37,290 nucleotides of DNA from Microbacteriaceae bacterium (GCA_029979375.1 JAPOHQ010000004.1:1-37290), one strand, 5' to 3'. Positions 6,793 through 15,676 are shown, numbered from the stretch's first letter. Notes: a model not told the origin generated them from the sequence alone. Made by a program: numbers and translations.

Positions 6793-8026
6793 ATCTCCAC
6801 CTTCTTGAATAAGCGGCACCGAGCACAATCAAAACCACTGGCAAGAGCGCAGCGGCGTTCAGGCCCCCGAAGGTGTAGAGGGTGAGGATTGTGCCGGAGA
6901 TGGCTCCTCCGAAGGCCCCCGAGAGGCTCATCAGCGAGTCGCTGAAGCCCTGAACGTGGGGGCGGTCCGCGACGTCCACCGTCTCGCTCAGCAGCGCGCT
7001 CCCAGCAACTGTGGCTGCCGACCACCCAAGGCCCAGCAGAAAAAGACCAAGCATCACAAGATAAAAGTCGAACTGCCCAAAGCCTGACACCGCAAGCGAA
7101 ACCAAGAGAATCAACTGGCCCAGGAGAACCGTCTTCCTAGCACCGAGCTTGTCGCTGACTATTCCAAATACCGGAGCAAACGCATACATTCCAGCAACGT
7201 GAAGCGAAATAGTAAGCCCCACATCCGCAAGCGAGTGGCCCGCGCCTGAGAGGTGGGCTGGGGTCATCGACATGACCGAGACCATCACCATGTGACTGAG
7301 CGCGATGCTCATGACCGCGAAGGCGGCGATAGGGGTCTTTCGAATAACGGCTATCGCTTCGCTGGCCTTGCGCCGAGCTGGGATGCCGCTAATGCCACTG
7401 ACTTCGCGGGCAACAAAAAGTGGGTCCGGGCGTAGGCCAAACCAAAAGACAAGCGTTGAGCTTGTTTGGGCAATGATCGTGAGCAGGAACGGACCGGCAA
7501 GGTGTGGCAGCCCGATGGCCAGACCGAGAGCCTCACCCGGGGCAATTAGGTTTGGACCGATCACGGCACCAAGGGTTGTTGCCCAAACGACTATTGAGAG
7601 ATCACGACCTTTTTTCTTGCTGGTTGGGATGTCGGCAGCCGCGAAGCGGGCCTGAAGCCCGACGGCGGTTGCAGAGCCGAGTAAAAACAGGGAGATTAGC
7701 TCGATTGGAAAGGACCTGATGCCCGCAGCCAGCATCATGCCCGCGGCACCAAGGATCGCAAGCCCCGCGCCAAGAGCAAGGGCTACCCTGCGACCGCGTT
7801 TTGAGGCGGCGTTAGCAAGTGGAATCGCCACAAAGGCCGAACCCAGAGTGCTCAGGGTTGCAGCCGCACCTGACCAGGCCGGCGTTCCTGAGAGCTCGGT
7901 GGCCATGATTGCCCCGACCGAGAGGGTTGCTCCGAAGCCAAAGCCTCCCAGAGACTGCCCGGTGGCAAGTACCTTGACCGTTCTTGCCTGAATTGCCGCG
8001 AGATCAGCCTTAGTTGCTTGAGCCAC
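6791..8026 (-). CDS. MFS family transporter
   Basis: The 411-residue membrane protein has about 12 hydrophobic segments. Two MFS-typical basic loops are visible: NAASKRGRRVALALG between helices 2 and 3, and VSDKLGARKTVLLG at the equivalent place of the second half. This gives the 6+6 pseudo-symmetric layout of a secondary transporter in the cytoplasmic membrane. Substrate is unknown; multidrug or metabolite efflux is the usual annotation. The start is GTG at 8026, with no SD; a TAGATT box 6 nt upstream suggests a leaderless mRNA. It is divergent from leuC. M. tuberculosis also carries an MFS gene next to leuB, so the association may be ancestral. Confidence 0.87.
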   Translation of the reverse strand: MAQATKADLAAIQARTVKVLATGQSLGGFGFGATLSVGAIMATELSGTPAWSGAAATLSTLGSAFVAIPLANAASKRGRRVALALGAGLAILGAAGMMLAAGIRSFPIELISLFLLGSATAVGLQARFAAADIPTSKKKGRDLSIVVWATTLGAVIGPNLIAPGEALGLAIGLPHLAGPFLLTIIAQTSSTLVFWFGLRPDPLFVAREVSGISGIPARRKASEAIAVIRKTPIAAFAVMSIALSHMVMVSVMSMTPAHLSGAGHSLADVGLTISLHVAGMYAFAPVFGIVSDKLGARKTVLLGQLILLVSLAVSGFGQFDFYLVMLGLFLLGLGWSAATVAGSALLSETVDVADRPHVQGFSDSLMSLSGAFGGAISGTILTLYTFGGLNAAALLPVVLIVLGAAYSRRWR

Positions 8027-8032
8027 CAGAAC

Positions 8033-8053
8033 AATCTACTCCTCGGCTAAACT
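8033..8053. promoter_or_regulatory. divergent -10 candidates: MFS gene (minus) and leuC operon (plus)
   Basis: Minus strand: TAGATT (8038 to 8033), then 6 nt, then the GTG start at 8026, a leaderless layout. Plus strand: TAAACT (8048-8053), followed by a 29-nt stretch that includes the leuC SD GAGGTG (8072-8077). The two boxes are 9 nt apart. There is no room for a leader peptide or attenuator in front of leuC. Confidence 0.5.
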
Positions 8054-8082
8054 TGGGGATTGCGCACTCGCGAGGTGAAACC

Positions 8083-9498
8083 ATGACCGAAAAGCCACTT
8101 ACCCTGGCCGAGAAGCTCTGGAAGGACCACCTGGTCCAAAAGGGCGAGAATGGTGCGCCCGATTTGCTCTATATCGACCTGCACCTGATCCACGAGGTGA
8201 CCTCACCGCAGGCCTTTGATGGCTTGCGGATGGCCGGCAGAGACATCCGCCGCAAAGACCTGACTATTGCGACCGAGGATCACAACACCCCGACCCAGGA
8301 CATTCATCTTCCAATTGCGGAGCCGACCTCTCGGGCACAGGTTCAAGCCCTGAGGGACAACACCAAGGAATTCGGCGTCAGAATCCACTCGCTGGGCGAT
8401 GAGAACCAGGGAATCGTGCACGTCGTTGGTCCGCAGCTGGGGCTCACCATGCCTGGTCTGACGGTAGTTTGCGGCGATTCTCACACCTCCACCCACGGCG
8501 CCTTTGGCTCGCTCGCCATGGGAATCGGCACCAGCGAGGTTGAGCATGTGCTCGCGACCCAGACTCTTCCCCTCAAGCCCTTCAAGACGATGGCAATCAA
8601 CGTCGAGGGAACCCTCCGGCCCGGTGTCACCGCCAAGGACATCATTTTGGCCGTGATTGCAAAGATCTCCACCGGCGGCGGTCAGGGCTATGTCCTCGAG
8701 TATCGCGGAAGCGCAATTCGATCGCTCTCGATGGAAGGTCGTATGACCATCTGCAACATGTCCATCGAGGCTGGTGCTCGCGCAGGAATGGTTGCCCCCG
8801 ACGAGACAACCTTTGAATATCTCAAGGGCCGCCCCCACGCACCAACCGGTGCCGACTGGGACGCGGCAATGGAGTATTGGAAGACCCTCAAGACAGACGA
8901 GGGAGCCACCTTTGATGCCGAGGTATTTATCGATGCCGACAACCTTGACCCGTTTGTGACCTGGGGCACCAACCCCGGCCAGGGAGTTTCGTTGTTGGAC
9001 AGCGTGCCAGACCCTGCAAGCTACTCCGATGCCACCGAGCGTGCGGCTGCCGAACGTGCATTGGAATACATGGATCTGACGCCGGGAACCAAGATGAAAG
9101 ACATTCGCGTTGACACCGTTTTCCTTGGCTCCTGCACCAACGCTCGGATCGAGGACTTGCGAGCCGCAGCGGCGATTATCGAGGGCAAAAAGAAGGCAGA
9201 CGGCGTTCGGATGATGGTCGTGCCCGGTAGCCAAAAGGTGAGGCTGCAGGCGGAGGCCGAAGGGTTGGACAAGATATTCAAGGACTTTGGCGCCGACTGG
9301 CGCTTTGCCGGCTGCTCAATGTGTTTGGGCATGAATCCCGACCAGTTGGCCCCGGGGGAGCGCGCGGCATCGACTTCAAACCGCAACTTCGAGGGCAGGC
9401 AGGGCAAGGGTGCCAGAACCCACCTGGTTTCCCCGGTGGTAGCGGCAGCAACCGCAATTCGCGGAACCCTCTCGAGCCCTTCGGATCTGGAGGCATAG
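8083..9498 (+). CDS. leuC: 3-isopropylmalate dehydratase, large subunit
   Basis: LeuC carries the [4Fe-4S] cluster of the isomerase that converts 2- to 3-isopropylmalate, with LeuD as small subunit. The 471-residue protein has the aconitase-superfamily cluster ligands C351 (LGSCTNARIED), C411 and C414 (GCSMCLGMNPD). It also has the substrate motif GDSHTSTHGAFG. The frame continues 23 codons upstream, but ATG at 8083 is chosen: GAGGTG is 5 nt upstream and MTEKPLTLAEKLW is a typical family start. leuD begins on the base after the stop codon, which ensures stoichiometric expression. It is the first gene of the leuC-leuD-murA-plsC-gpsA-ddl operon. Confidence 0.97.
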   Translation: MTEKPLTLAEKLWKDHLVQKGENGAPDLLYIDLHLIHEVTSPQAFDGLRMAGRDIRRKDLTIATEDHNTPTQDIHLPIAEPTSRAQVQALRDNTKEFGVRIHSLGDENQGIVHVVGPQLGLTMPGLTVVCGDSHTSTHGAFGSLAMGIGTSEVEHVLATQTLPLKPFKTMAINVEGTLRPGVTAKDIILAVIAKISTGGGQGYVLEYRGSAIRSLSMEGRMTICNMSIEAGARAGMVAPDETTFEYLKGRPHAPTGADWDAAMEYWKTLKTDEGATFDAEVFIDADNLDPFVTWGTNPGQGVSLLDSVPDPASYSDATERAAAERALEYMDLTPGTKMKDIRVDTVFLGSCTNARIEDLRAAAAIIEGKKKADGVRMMVVPGSQKVRLQAEAEGLDKIFKDFGADWRFAGCSMCLGMNPDQLAPGERAASTSNRNFEGRQGKGARTHLVSPVVAAATAIRGTLSSPSDLEA

Positions 9499-10101
9499 AT
9501 GGAACGCATTTCAGTATTCTCAGGAGTTGCTGCACCGCTGAAGCGCAGCAATGTCGATACCGATCAGATCATCCCCGCCGTATACCTCAAGCGCATCACC
9601 AAGACCGGTTTCGAGGACGGACTTTTTGCCAACTGGCGACAAGATCCCGATTTCGTGCTGAACCAGGAGCCCTTTACGAAGGCACAGATCCTGATTGCCG
9701 GCAGCGACTTCGGCACTGGAAGCTCAAGGGAGCACGCGGTTTGGGCACTGAGAGACTTTGGCTTCAAGGCGGTGTTTTCTTCCAAGTTTGCGGATATCTT
9801 CCGCGGCAACTCTGGTAAGCAGGGGCTTGTGACCGGGGTAATCAGCGACGCGGACACCGAGATGCTTTGGAGGGCGATTGACGCTAACCCAGGCCTTGAG
9901 CTGACCGTCGATCTGCCAGCCCAGGAGCTCCGCCTGGGGGACACCGTGGTCAGCTTCGAGATAGACGAATACACTAAGTGGCGTCTCATGGAGGGCCTCG
10001 ATGACATCGGGATCACTCTCCAGAGCGAGGAGGCCATAGCCGCCTACGAGGCCAGAAGAGAGTCCTGGAAACCCAAGACACTCCCTGCCAAAGGAGTCTG
10101 A
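9499..10101 (+). CDS. leuD: 3-isopropylmalate dehydratase, small subunit
   Basis: The 200-residue swivelling domain of isopropylmalate isomerase. It has NVDTDQIIPAVYLKR near the N-terminus and the substrate-binding motif GSDFGTGSSREHAVWAL near 74-90. This is the full length of the bacterial small subunit. ATG directly follows the leuC stop (TAGATG). The stop at 10099-10101 is immediately followed by the murA start codon. The C-terminal codons contain AAAGGAG, which serves as SD for murA. Confidence 0.96.
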   Translation: MERISVFSGVAAPLKRSNVDTDQIIPAVYLKRITKTGFEDGLFANWRQDPDFVLNQEPFTKAQILIAGSDFGTGSSREHAVWALRDFGFKAVFSSKFADIFRGNSGKQGLVTGVISDADTEMLWRAIDANPGLELTVDLPAQELRLGDTVVSFEIDEYTKWRLMEGLDDIGITLQSEEAIAAYEARRESWKPKTLPAKGV

Positions 10102-11418
10102 TTGAGCCAACTCACCATCAATGGTGGTAAGCCGCTTTCGGGTCGCGTAGACCTGAAGGGAGCCAAGAACCTGGTCACCAAGGCCATGGTTGCTTCGCTT
10201 CTGGGTGAAACCCCATCCACCCTGCTGGATGTCCCTCACATCTCGGATGTCGAGATTGTCGCGCGCCTTCTGAATCTCCACGGTGTCTCGATCGAGCACG
10301 ACGAGGCCACCGGCAACATGGTCTTGGATCCGGGCAATGTCGAGCAGGCTCGAGTCACCGACATCGACGCATATGCGGGCAGCTCAAGAATCCCGATCCT
10401 TTTCTGCGGACCGCTGCTCCACAGGCTCGGCGAGGCCTTTATTCCAGGCCTCGGGGGTTGCGAAATTGGTTCCAGACCGGTCGACTTCCACTTCGATGTG
10501 CTTCGCGAATTCGGTGCGGTGATTGAAAAGCAACCGGGTGGAACCAGGCTGAGTGCTCCTGAGGGGCTAAAGGGAAACAAGATCTCGCTGCCTTACCCCT
10601 CTGTAGGTGCCACCGAGCAGGTCTTGCTAACCGCCACCACGGCAGCTGGAAAGACCGAGCTTTCGGGAGCTGCCATCGAGCCAGAGATTATTGATCTGAT
10701 TTCGATCCTGCAGAAGATGGGCGCAATCATCTCGGTCGACACCGACCGCGTGATTCGAATCGAGGGGGTCAAGAGCCTCAAGGGCTTTACCCATTCCGCG
10801 CTGGTGGATCGCAACGAGGCTGCCTCCTGGGCCGCTGCTGCTTTGGCAACCGGCGGAGACATTTTTGTTGGCGGTGCTCGCCAGGTCGACATGATGACCT
10901 TCCTAAACGTATTCCGAAAGGTCGGTGGGCAGTTCGAAATCCAGGATGAGGGCATTCGCTTCTACCACCCCGGCTCGAGTTTGCAGCCGGTTGTGATTGA
11001 GACCGACGTTCACCCCGGCTTCATGACCGACTGGCAACAGCCACTGGTTGTCGCACTCACTCAGGCGCAGGGGCTTTCGATCGTTCACGAGACTGTTTAT
11101 GAGCAGCGTTTTGGCTTTACTGATGCTCTGGTGCAAATGGGAGCCAATATCCAGATCTATCGCGAGTGTCTTGGTGGCCACCCCTGTCGCTTTGGCCAAC
11201 GTAACTTCAACCACTCGGCGGTAATCTCCGGCCCTACCGAGCTCAGGGGAGCCGACATCAGGGTGCCGGACCTCAGAGGGGGGTTCTCCCATGTCGTGGC
11301 AGCACTTGCCGCCAAGGGTGAGTCAAAAGTGAGCAATGTCCAGCTAATCTCTAGGGGATATGAGCGCTTCTTGCAAAAGCTTGAGGATCTCGGGGCTGAC
11401 TTTGACTTCGAGGCCTAG
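10102..11418 (+). CDS. murA: UDP-N-acetylglucosamine 1-carboxyvinyltransferase
   Basis: MurA transfers enolpyruvate from PEP to UDP-GlcNAc, the committed cytosolic step of peptidoglycan synthesis. The 438-residue protein has GAKNLVTKAMVASLL near the N-terminus (the conserved K-N pair). The active-site loop has C120 in GGCEIGSRPVDFH, the cysteine alkylated by fosfomycin. Near the C-terminus is the loop DIRVPDLRGGFSHV. The start is TTG at 10102, directly after the leuD stop, supported by AAAGGAG at 10090-10096 inside leuD. plsC follows after 2 nt. Linking murA to leuCD couples wall synthesis with amino-acid supply only through shared transcription. Confidence 0.95.
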   Translation: MSQLTINGGKPLSGRVDLKGAKNLVTKAMVASLLGETPSTLLDVPHISDVEIVARLLNLHGVSIEHDEATGNMVLDPGNVEQARVTDIDAYAGSSRIPILFCGPLLHRLGEAFIPGLGGCEIGSRPVDFHFDVLREFGAVIEKQPGGTRLSAPEGLKGNKISLPYPSVGATEQVLLTATTAAGKTELSGAAIEPEIIDLISILQKMGAIISVDTDRVIRIEGVKSLKGFTHSALVDRNEAASWAAAALATGGDIFVGGARQVDMMTFLNVFRKVGGQFEIQDEGIRFYHPGSSLQPVVIETDVHPGFMTDWQQPLVVALTQAQGLSIVHETVYEQRFGFTDALVQMGANIQIYRECLGGHPCRFGQRNFNHSAVISGPTELRGADIRVPDLRGGFSHVVAALAAKGESKVSNVQLISRGYERFLQKLEDLGADFDFEA

Positions 11419-11420
11419 CA

Positions 11421-12176
11421 ATGGCTGAGGCGGCTCTGCCAAAGGTTCCACGGCGCGAGAACACAATTGCGTTCCGCATCATCGCGCTTTTTTTGGCGCC
11501 ACTGCTAAGACTCTTTTTCAACATCAAGACCGAGGGGGTCGAGAACCTTCCAAAGGGTGGCTACGTTCTTGTTGGGAATCACCTCAGCTACCTCGACCCA
11601 CTCGCCTTTGCGTATTCGGTTTACATCCACATGAAGCGCGTGCCGCACTACCTGGCAAAAGAGAGCCTGTTCCGCGTGCCGTTCCTGAAGTGGGCGCTTC
11701 CCAAGGTCGGGCAAATACCTGTTTACCGAGGTGGCAAGTCAAACGACGAGCCACTCAGGGCCGCCAAGGAGTTCATCAAGGCCGGTCAGGTCGTGGTGGT
11801 TTTTCCAGAGGGAACCCTCACCAGAGATCCCGATCTCTGGCCGATGCGTGGGAAGAATGGCGCAATCAGGATGGCGGCTGAACTGGGTGTGCCGGTTGTG
11901 CCCGCGGCCCACTGGGGGGTTCACAAGGTCATGGGAAACTACGAAAAGTCCTTCCGACCAAATCCCTTCCACACCGTTCGAATCAAAATCGGCAAGCCAA
12001 TCAAGGTTGACCTCGGCACAAACCCCAGTGCCAAAGAGGTAAATGCTGCAACCGAGAAGGTCATGCACACCATGGCCGCCCTGGTCGGTGAGCTCAGGGG
12101 AGAGAAGCCGCCCAAGGAGCTGTGGGATCCCACCAAGCACGCCCAGAGCGAGATAGGCAATTACAAGAAGCCATGA
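11421..12176 (+). CDS. plsC: 1-acyl-sn-glycerol-3-phosphate acyltransferase
   Basis: PlsC acylates lysophosphatidic acid to phosphatidic acid at the membrane. The 251-residue protein has the catalytic HX4D motif H54-D59 (GNHLSYLDP), an IPVYRGGKSND segment and the FPEGTLTRD phosphate-binding motif. One N-terminal hydrophobic helix (about 16-34) anchors it. The stop overlaps gpsA in an ATGA arrangement, so translation is coupled. The next gene makes the glycerol-3-phosphate backbone, so the two form a phospholipid-precursor module. Acyl-chain specificity is not readable. Confidence 0.92.
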   Translation: MAEAALPKVPRRENTIAFRIIALFLAPLLRLFFNIKTEGVENLPKGGYVLVGNHLSYLDPLAFAYSVYIHMKRVPHYLAKESLFRVPFLKWALPKVGQIPVYRGGKSNDEPLRAAKEFIKAGQVVVVFPEGTLTRDPDLWPMRGKNGAIRMAAELGVPVVPAAHWGVHKVMGNYEKSFRPNPFHTVRIKIGKPIKVDLGTNPSAKEVNAATEKVMHTMAALVGELRGEKPPKELWDPTKHAQSEIGNYKKP

Positions 12177-13174
12177 GTGAGATTGCCGTTCTAGGAGCCG
12201 GCAGCTGGGGCACGACAGTTGCCAAGGTGATTGCCGATGGCGGAACTGAGCTGACCCTTTGGGCTCGCAATCCCGAGACCGTCGATGAAATCAACTCCAG
12301 CCACAGCAACCAGAGATATCTTCCGGGAATCCTGCTCCCCAAGGGCGTCACAGCCACCAGCGATCTTTCAGAGGCGCTAGCGGGTTGCCGCCAGCTTTAT
12401 CTGGCGGTCCCCTCCCAGCAGCTTCGGAAGAGCCTCGAGTCCTGGCGGGGGCTCATCCCCTCGGATGTCATAGTGATCAGTCTCATGAAGGGCCTCGAGG
12501 TTCAGAGCGGTAAGCGGATGAGCGAGGTCATCACCGAATCTCTTGGGATCCCCGAGGCTCAGGTTGCGGTGCTCTCTGGCCCAAACCTGGCGCTCGAGAT
12601 TGCCCGGGGAGAACCAGCTGCGGCGGTGTGTGCTTGTGTCTCTGCCGAGCATGCCAGCGAGGTGGCAAAGGTTTGCTCCAGTGATTACTTCACGGTCTTC
12701 GCAAACCAAGACGTGATTGGGACCGAGCTCGGTGGTGTGCTGAAGAACCTAATAGCCGTTGCCATTGGAATCGTCAACGGGCTCGGCTATGGGCAAAACA
12801 CCAAGGCATCGATCATCACCAGGGGGCTTAGCGAAATCACCACATTTGCAATTGCCCACGGCGCCCGCCGCAGGACGATGTTTGGGCTTGCGGGTTTGGG
12901 GGATCTAATCGCAACCAGCGAATCAACCCTCTCGAGAAACTTCCAGGCGGGCGAGCTGCTCGGAAAGGGCAAGACTAAGGATCAGGTTCTGGCTCAGCTG
13001 TCCCAGACGGCCGAGGGTCTGAGCTCAGTGGTTCCGGTGTTGGAAATCGCAAACCGCCTGGGAATCGAAATGCCGATTGTCAACCAGGTGAATGATGTTC
13101 TCGAGGGAAGAATGAAACCGAGCGAGTTTGGCAAGCAGCTTAATCTCGCCGACGACGTTGAGATGGAGTTCTAA
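12173..13174 (+). CDS. gpsA: glycerol-3-phosphate dehydrogenase [NAD(P)+]
   Basis: GpsA reduces dihydroxyacetone phosphate to sn-glycerol 3-phosphate for phospholipid synthesis. The 333-residue protein opens with the Rossmann motif VLGAGSWGTTVAK. SLMKGLEV and the catalytic region with the lysine of GGVLKNLIAVAIGIV follow, and NTKASIITRGLSE lies just after that. The frame is open 17 codons further upstream inside plsC, but the ATG at 12173 overlapping the plsC stop gives a normal N-terminus. ddl starts on the last base of the gpsA stop codon (TAATG). Confidence 0.95.
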   Translation: MSEIAVLGAGSWGTTVAKVIADGGTELTLWARNPETVDEINSSHSNQRYLPGILLPKGVTATSDLSEALAGCRQLYLAVPSQQLRKSLESWRGLIPSDVIVISLMKGLEVQSGKRMSEVITESLGIPEAQVAVLSGPNLALEIARGEPAAAVCACVSAEHASEVAKVCSSDYFTVFANQDVIGTELGGVLKNLIAVAIGIVNGLGYGQNTKASIITRGLSEITTFAIAHGARRRTMFGLAGLGDLIATSESTLSRNFQAGELLGKGKTKDQVLAQLSQTAEGLSSVVPVLEIANRLGIEMPIVNQVNDVLEGRMKPSEFGKQLNLADDVEMEF

Positions 13175-14235
13175 TGCCACGGTTGGCACTGATCTACGGT
13201 GGTGCATCGCCCGAGCACTCCGTTTCGCTGGTCAGTGCCCTGGGAGTCTTTGGGGCAATCGACAAGGAGAAATACGAGGTTATTCCGGTCGGCATCACTA
13301 AGTCCGGCCGCTATGTTCTCGAGCCAATCTCCGCAGACTGGAAGCTTGCGGATCAACCCGAAGTCAACGAGGATTCGCCCGAGCTGCTGTTTCCTCTTGG
13401 CGGGGGAGAGCTCCGCATGGCTGCGACCGGAATGTCGCTGGGAAAGATTGATATTGCCTTTCCCGTCCTGCACGGCATAAACGGCGAAGACGGCAGCATT
13501 CAAGGGCTCCTGCAGCTGGCGAAGATTCCCTATGTCGGCAATGGCGTTCTAGCCTCGGCGCTCGCGATGGACAAGGCAAAGGCCAAGGCCGTTTTCCGGG
13601 ATGCCGGAATAGCAGTTGCGGATGACTTGGTAGTGACACGGGCAGATTTTGAAAGCAACTTCCAGGCCATTGTCGAAAAGGCCAAGGCGCTTGCTGAGCC
13701 CGCGGTCTTCGTGAAGCCGGCCAGTTCGGGCTCCTCGGTCGGAGTGAGCAAGGTCGCAGACCTCAGTGAACTCAAGGCCGCGCTTGAGGTTGCACTCAGT
13801 CACGATGACATCGCTTTGGTGGAGCGCCAGATGGTAGGTCGCGAACTGGAATGCTCGGTGCTTGAGCTCCCAACCGGCGAGCTCAAGGTCTCGCTCGCCG
13901 GCGAGATCATTGTGTTTGGCCGAGAGTTTTATGACTACGAGGCCAAATATCTCGATAACTCTGCCGAGCTCAGGGTTCCGACCTCCCTAACCGATGAGGA
14001 ACTGGCTCAAATGCACCAGCAGGCACTTGCAGCCTTTCGGGCGCTGGGATGTAGCGGTTTGGCGCGAGTCGATTTCTTCCTAACTGCTATGGGTTTTGTC
14101 CTCACCGAGGTAAACACCATGCCCGGCTTCACCCCGATCTCGATGTATCCCTCGCTCTGGCAGGCCACCTCGGTGAGCTTCGAAGACCTGGTTGAAACGC
14201 TTATCCAGACCGGCCTTGCGGCCAGCCGGGTTTAG
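13174..14235 (+). CDS. ddl: D-alanine--D-alanine ligase
   Basis: This ATP-grasp enzyme makes the D-Ala-D-Ala dipeptide of the peptidoglycan stem. The 353-residue protein has the N-terminal substrate residue E14 in SPEHSVS, ATP-binding VFVKPASSGSSVGVSK, the omega-loop FYDYEAKY whose tyrosine and lysine mark D-Ala (not D-Lac) specificity, and the metal/phosphate motif LTEVNTMPGFTPISMYP. It is the last gene of the leuC operon. Its stop overlaps that of the DUF3515 gene by 4 nt (TTAG). The order ddl, DUF3515, thiL is the standard actinobacterial arrangement. Confidence 0.96.
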   Translation: MPRLALIYGGASPEHSVSLVSALGVFGAIDKEKYEVIPVGITKSGRYVLEPISADWKLADQPEVNEDSPELLFPLGGGELRMAATGMSLGKIDIAFPVLHGINGEDGSIQGLLQLAKIPYVGNGVLASALAMDKAKAKAVFRDAGIAVADDLVVTRADFESNFQAIVEKAKALAEPAVFVKPASSGSSVGVSKVADLSELKAALEVALSHDDIALVERQMVGRELECSVLELPTGELKVSLAGEIIVFGREFYDYEAKYLDNSAELRVPTSLTDEELAQMHQQALAAFRALGCSGLARVDFFLTAMGFVLTEVNTMPGFTPISMYPSLWQATSVSFEDLVETLIQTGLAASRV

Positions 14236-14675
14236 CCGCCAATAGCTGAGCAGTAAGCCGTTGCTGGAATTTGACTCACCGCTCGAGACAATAGCTCCAA
14301 CGAAGTGACACCGGAGGCTCTCTCGGAATCCACAATCACCTCAACCGCAGGGAATCGGGCGAAGCTAATAAACCGATAGTTCGGGGCCAGAGAGTCGTCA
14401 ACCAACCAATCCACCTCGCCCGCCGTGACACACGGGAGATCAGATACGACCACGGGCTCGAGTCCACAGCGGAGAATCACGGCAGTCGGGTCACCCCAGG
14501 CCGCAGTCGCCTGGGCGTTGGTGTGGCGCTCGGAGTGTTCTCCGAGCTCTTGGGGCAGGCGAACCATGACCTCGGCGCAGTTTGGATCATTGGCTTCAGC
14601 CGCCGGCTCAAGGCTCACGGTTGCGCTGCAACCGGTAAGGAGCAGTGTGCCAAGGGCGAGAAGAACCAAACGCAT
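14232..14675 (-). CDS. DUF3515 lipoprotein
   Basis: The 147-residue protein begins with a lipoprotein signal: a short basic n-region, a hydrophobic stretch and the lipobox LLTGC with lipidated Cys16. The mature part has paired cysteines (in NDPNCAEV, LRCGLEP, LPCVTAG and ATAYCSA) and the family-typical region WLVDDSLAPNYRFISFAR. It matches the actinobacterial DUF3515 family in length, cysteine pattern and position between ddl and thiL. The function is unknown; the neighbour hints only at an envelope location. The start ATG at 14675 has a TAGCCT box 7 nt upstream and no SD, so the mRNA is probably leaderless. Confidence 0.88.
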   Translation of the reverse strand: MRLVLLALGTLLLTGCSATVSLEPAAEANDPNCAEVMVRLPQELGEHSERHTNAQATAAWGDPTAVILRCGLEPVVVSDLPCVTAGEVDWLVDDSLAPNYRFISFARFPAVEVIVDSERASGVTSLELLSRAVSQIPATAYCSAIGG

Positions 14676-14682
14676 CCAAATA

Positions 14683-14692
14683 AGGCTAGCGT
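14683..14692. promoter_or_regulatory. overlapping divergent -10 elements (DUF3515 gene / thiL)
   Basis: Minus strand TAGCCT (14688 to 14683) lies 7 nt before the DUF3515 ATG. Plus strand TAGCGT (14687-14692) lies 6 nt before the thiL GTG. They share TA at 14687-14688. The whole intergenic region is 23 nt, so both mRNAs must be leaderless or nearly so, and RNA polymerase cannot occupy both at once. Confidence 0.6.
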
Positions 14693-14698
14693 TGTTGC

Positions 14699-15676
14699 GT
14701 GAGCTATCAGGGCCAGAGCATCTCGGAGGTCGGGGAGTCGATTGCCCTCAAGGAGACGGTTCGTCATCTAAGGCCTGCAAACCGCGCCGAAGTCGGCTCT
14801 GGCGATGACGCTGCGGTTATCCGGCACGCCGAACCTAGGTTTGTCATCACGACCGACACCATGGTCGAGGGCAAGGACTTCCGACTGGATATCTCGTCTG
14901 GAGCAGACCTGGGTTACAAGGCCGTCGCCAGCAATCTGGCGGATGTTGCCGCCATGGGGGCAACGCCAACCGCGCTGGTCGTGGCGGTCGTTTTGCCACC
15001 TGCAACCAAGCTTTCCTGGCTCGAGGACTTTGCCAAAGGCCTTCAGTTGGCAATTGACGAGCTTTGCCCATCGGCCGAGGTCGTCGGTGGAGACATTGCA
15101 ACCGGAGACCAGATTGTGATTGCCGTCACCGCGACCGGAGATCTCGAGGGCAGGGAGGCAGTTCTGCGCTCCGGAGCCACCCCTGGCGACCTGGTTTGCG
15201 TGGCAGGAACCCTTGGTAAGGCTGCTGCCGGCTTGGATCTCATGCTCAGTCCGGATAGCTCGCTAGCCGCCTCCTACCCGGAGCTGGTAGGAATCCAGCT
15301 GAGGCCGCAGCCCCCGCTGGAGCTTGTAATCGCAAGCGATGGGATAACCGCCATGATGGATATCTCCGACTCCCTGGCGCTCGATTCCAGTCGTCTGGCA
15401 AGTGCCTCTGACGTCAAGCTTGAGCTCGATTCAAAGAGCCTGCTTGGCTACCAGGCTGTCTTGGAGCAGGCCGCCCAATCTCTCAGTAGCAGAGGCACCG
15501 AACGAAGCCCCATGGATTGGGTTCTGTTTGGTGGTGAGGACCACAGCTTTTTGACCACATTCCGCTCGACGCCACCAAAAGGCTTCAAGCAGATTGGCAT
15601 CGTCAGCCCCGGATCCGGTGTTTACCTCGACGGCGAGCCCCTCGAGCCGAGGGGCTGGGACTCGCTCAGTAACTAG
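14699..15676 (+). CDS. thiL: thiamine-monophosphate kinase
   Basis: ThiL phosphorylates thiamine monophosphate to the diphosphate cofactor with ATP. The 325-residue protein has the PurM/ThiL-fold features: EVGSGDDAAVI near the N-terminus, the metal-binding TTDTMVEGKDF, the second acidic motif VVGGDIATGD, and DISDSLALD in the C-terminal domain. The start is GTG at 14699, supported by the TAGCGT box 6 nt upstream; there is no SD. Its stop overlaps the dapD stop by 4 nt (CTAG). No other thiamine gene is in the window, so thiL is present here as an isolated housekeeping enzyme. Confidence 0.93.
   Translation: MSYQGQSISEVGESIALKETVRHLRPANRAEVGSGDDAAVIRHAEPRFVITTDTMVEGKDFRLDISSGADLGYKAVASNLADVAAMGATPTALVVAVVLPPATKLSWLEDFAKGLQLAIDELCPSAEVVGGDIATGDQIVIAVTATGDLEGREAVLRSGATPGDLVCVAGTLGKAAAGLDLMLSPDSSLAASYPELVGIQLRPQPPLELVIASDGITAMMDISDSLALDSSRLASASDVKLELDSKSLLGYQAVLEQAAQSLSSRGTERSPMDWVLFGGEDHSFLTTFRSTPPKGFKQIGIVSPGSGVYLDGEPLEPRGWDSLSN

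Noticed and set aside
8027..8082. Leucine attenuator or leader peptide before leuC
   Set aside because: Only 56 nt separate the MFS start from leuC, with no Leu-codon-rich small frame and no alternative hairpins.
8203..9234. Long minus-strand open frame (343 codons) inside leuC
   Set aside because: A shadow of leuC; there is no domain, SD or promoter.
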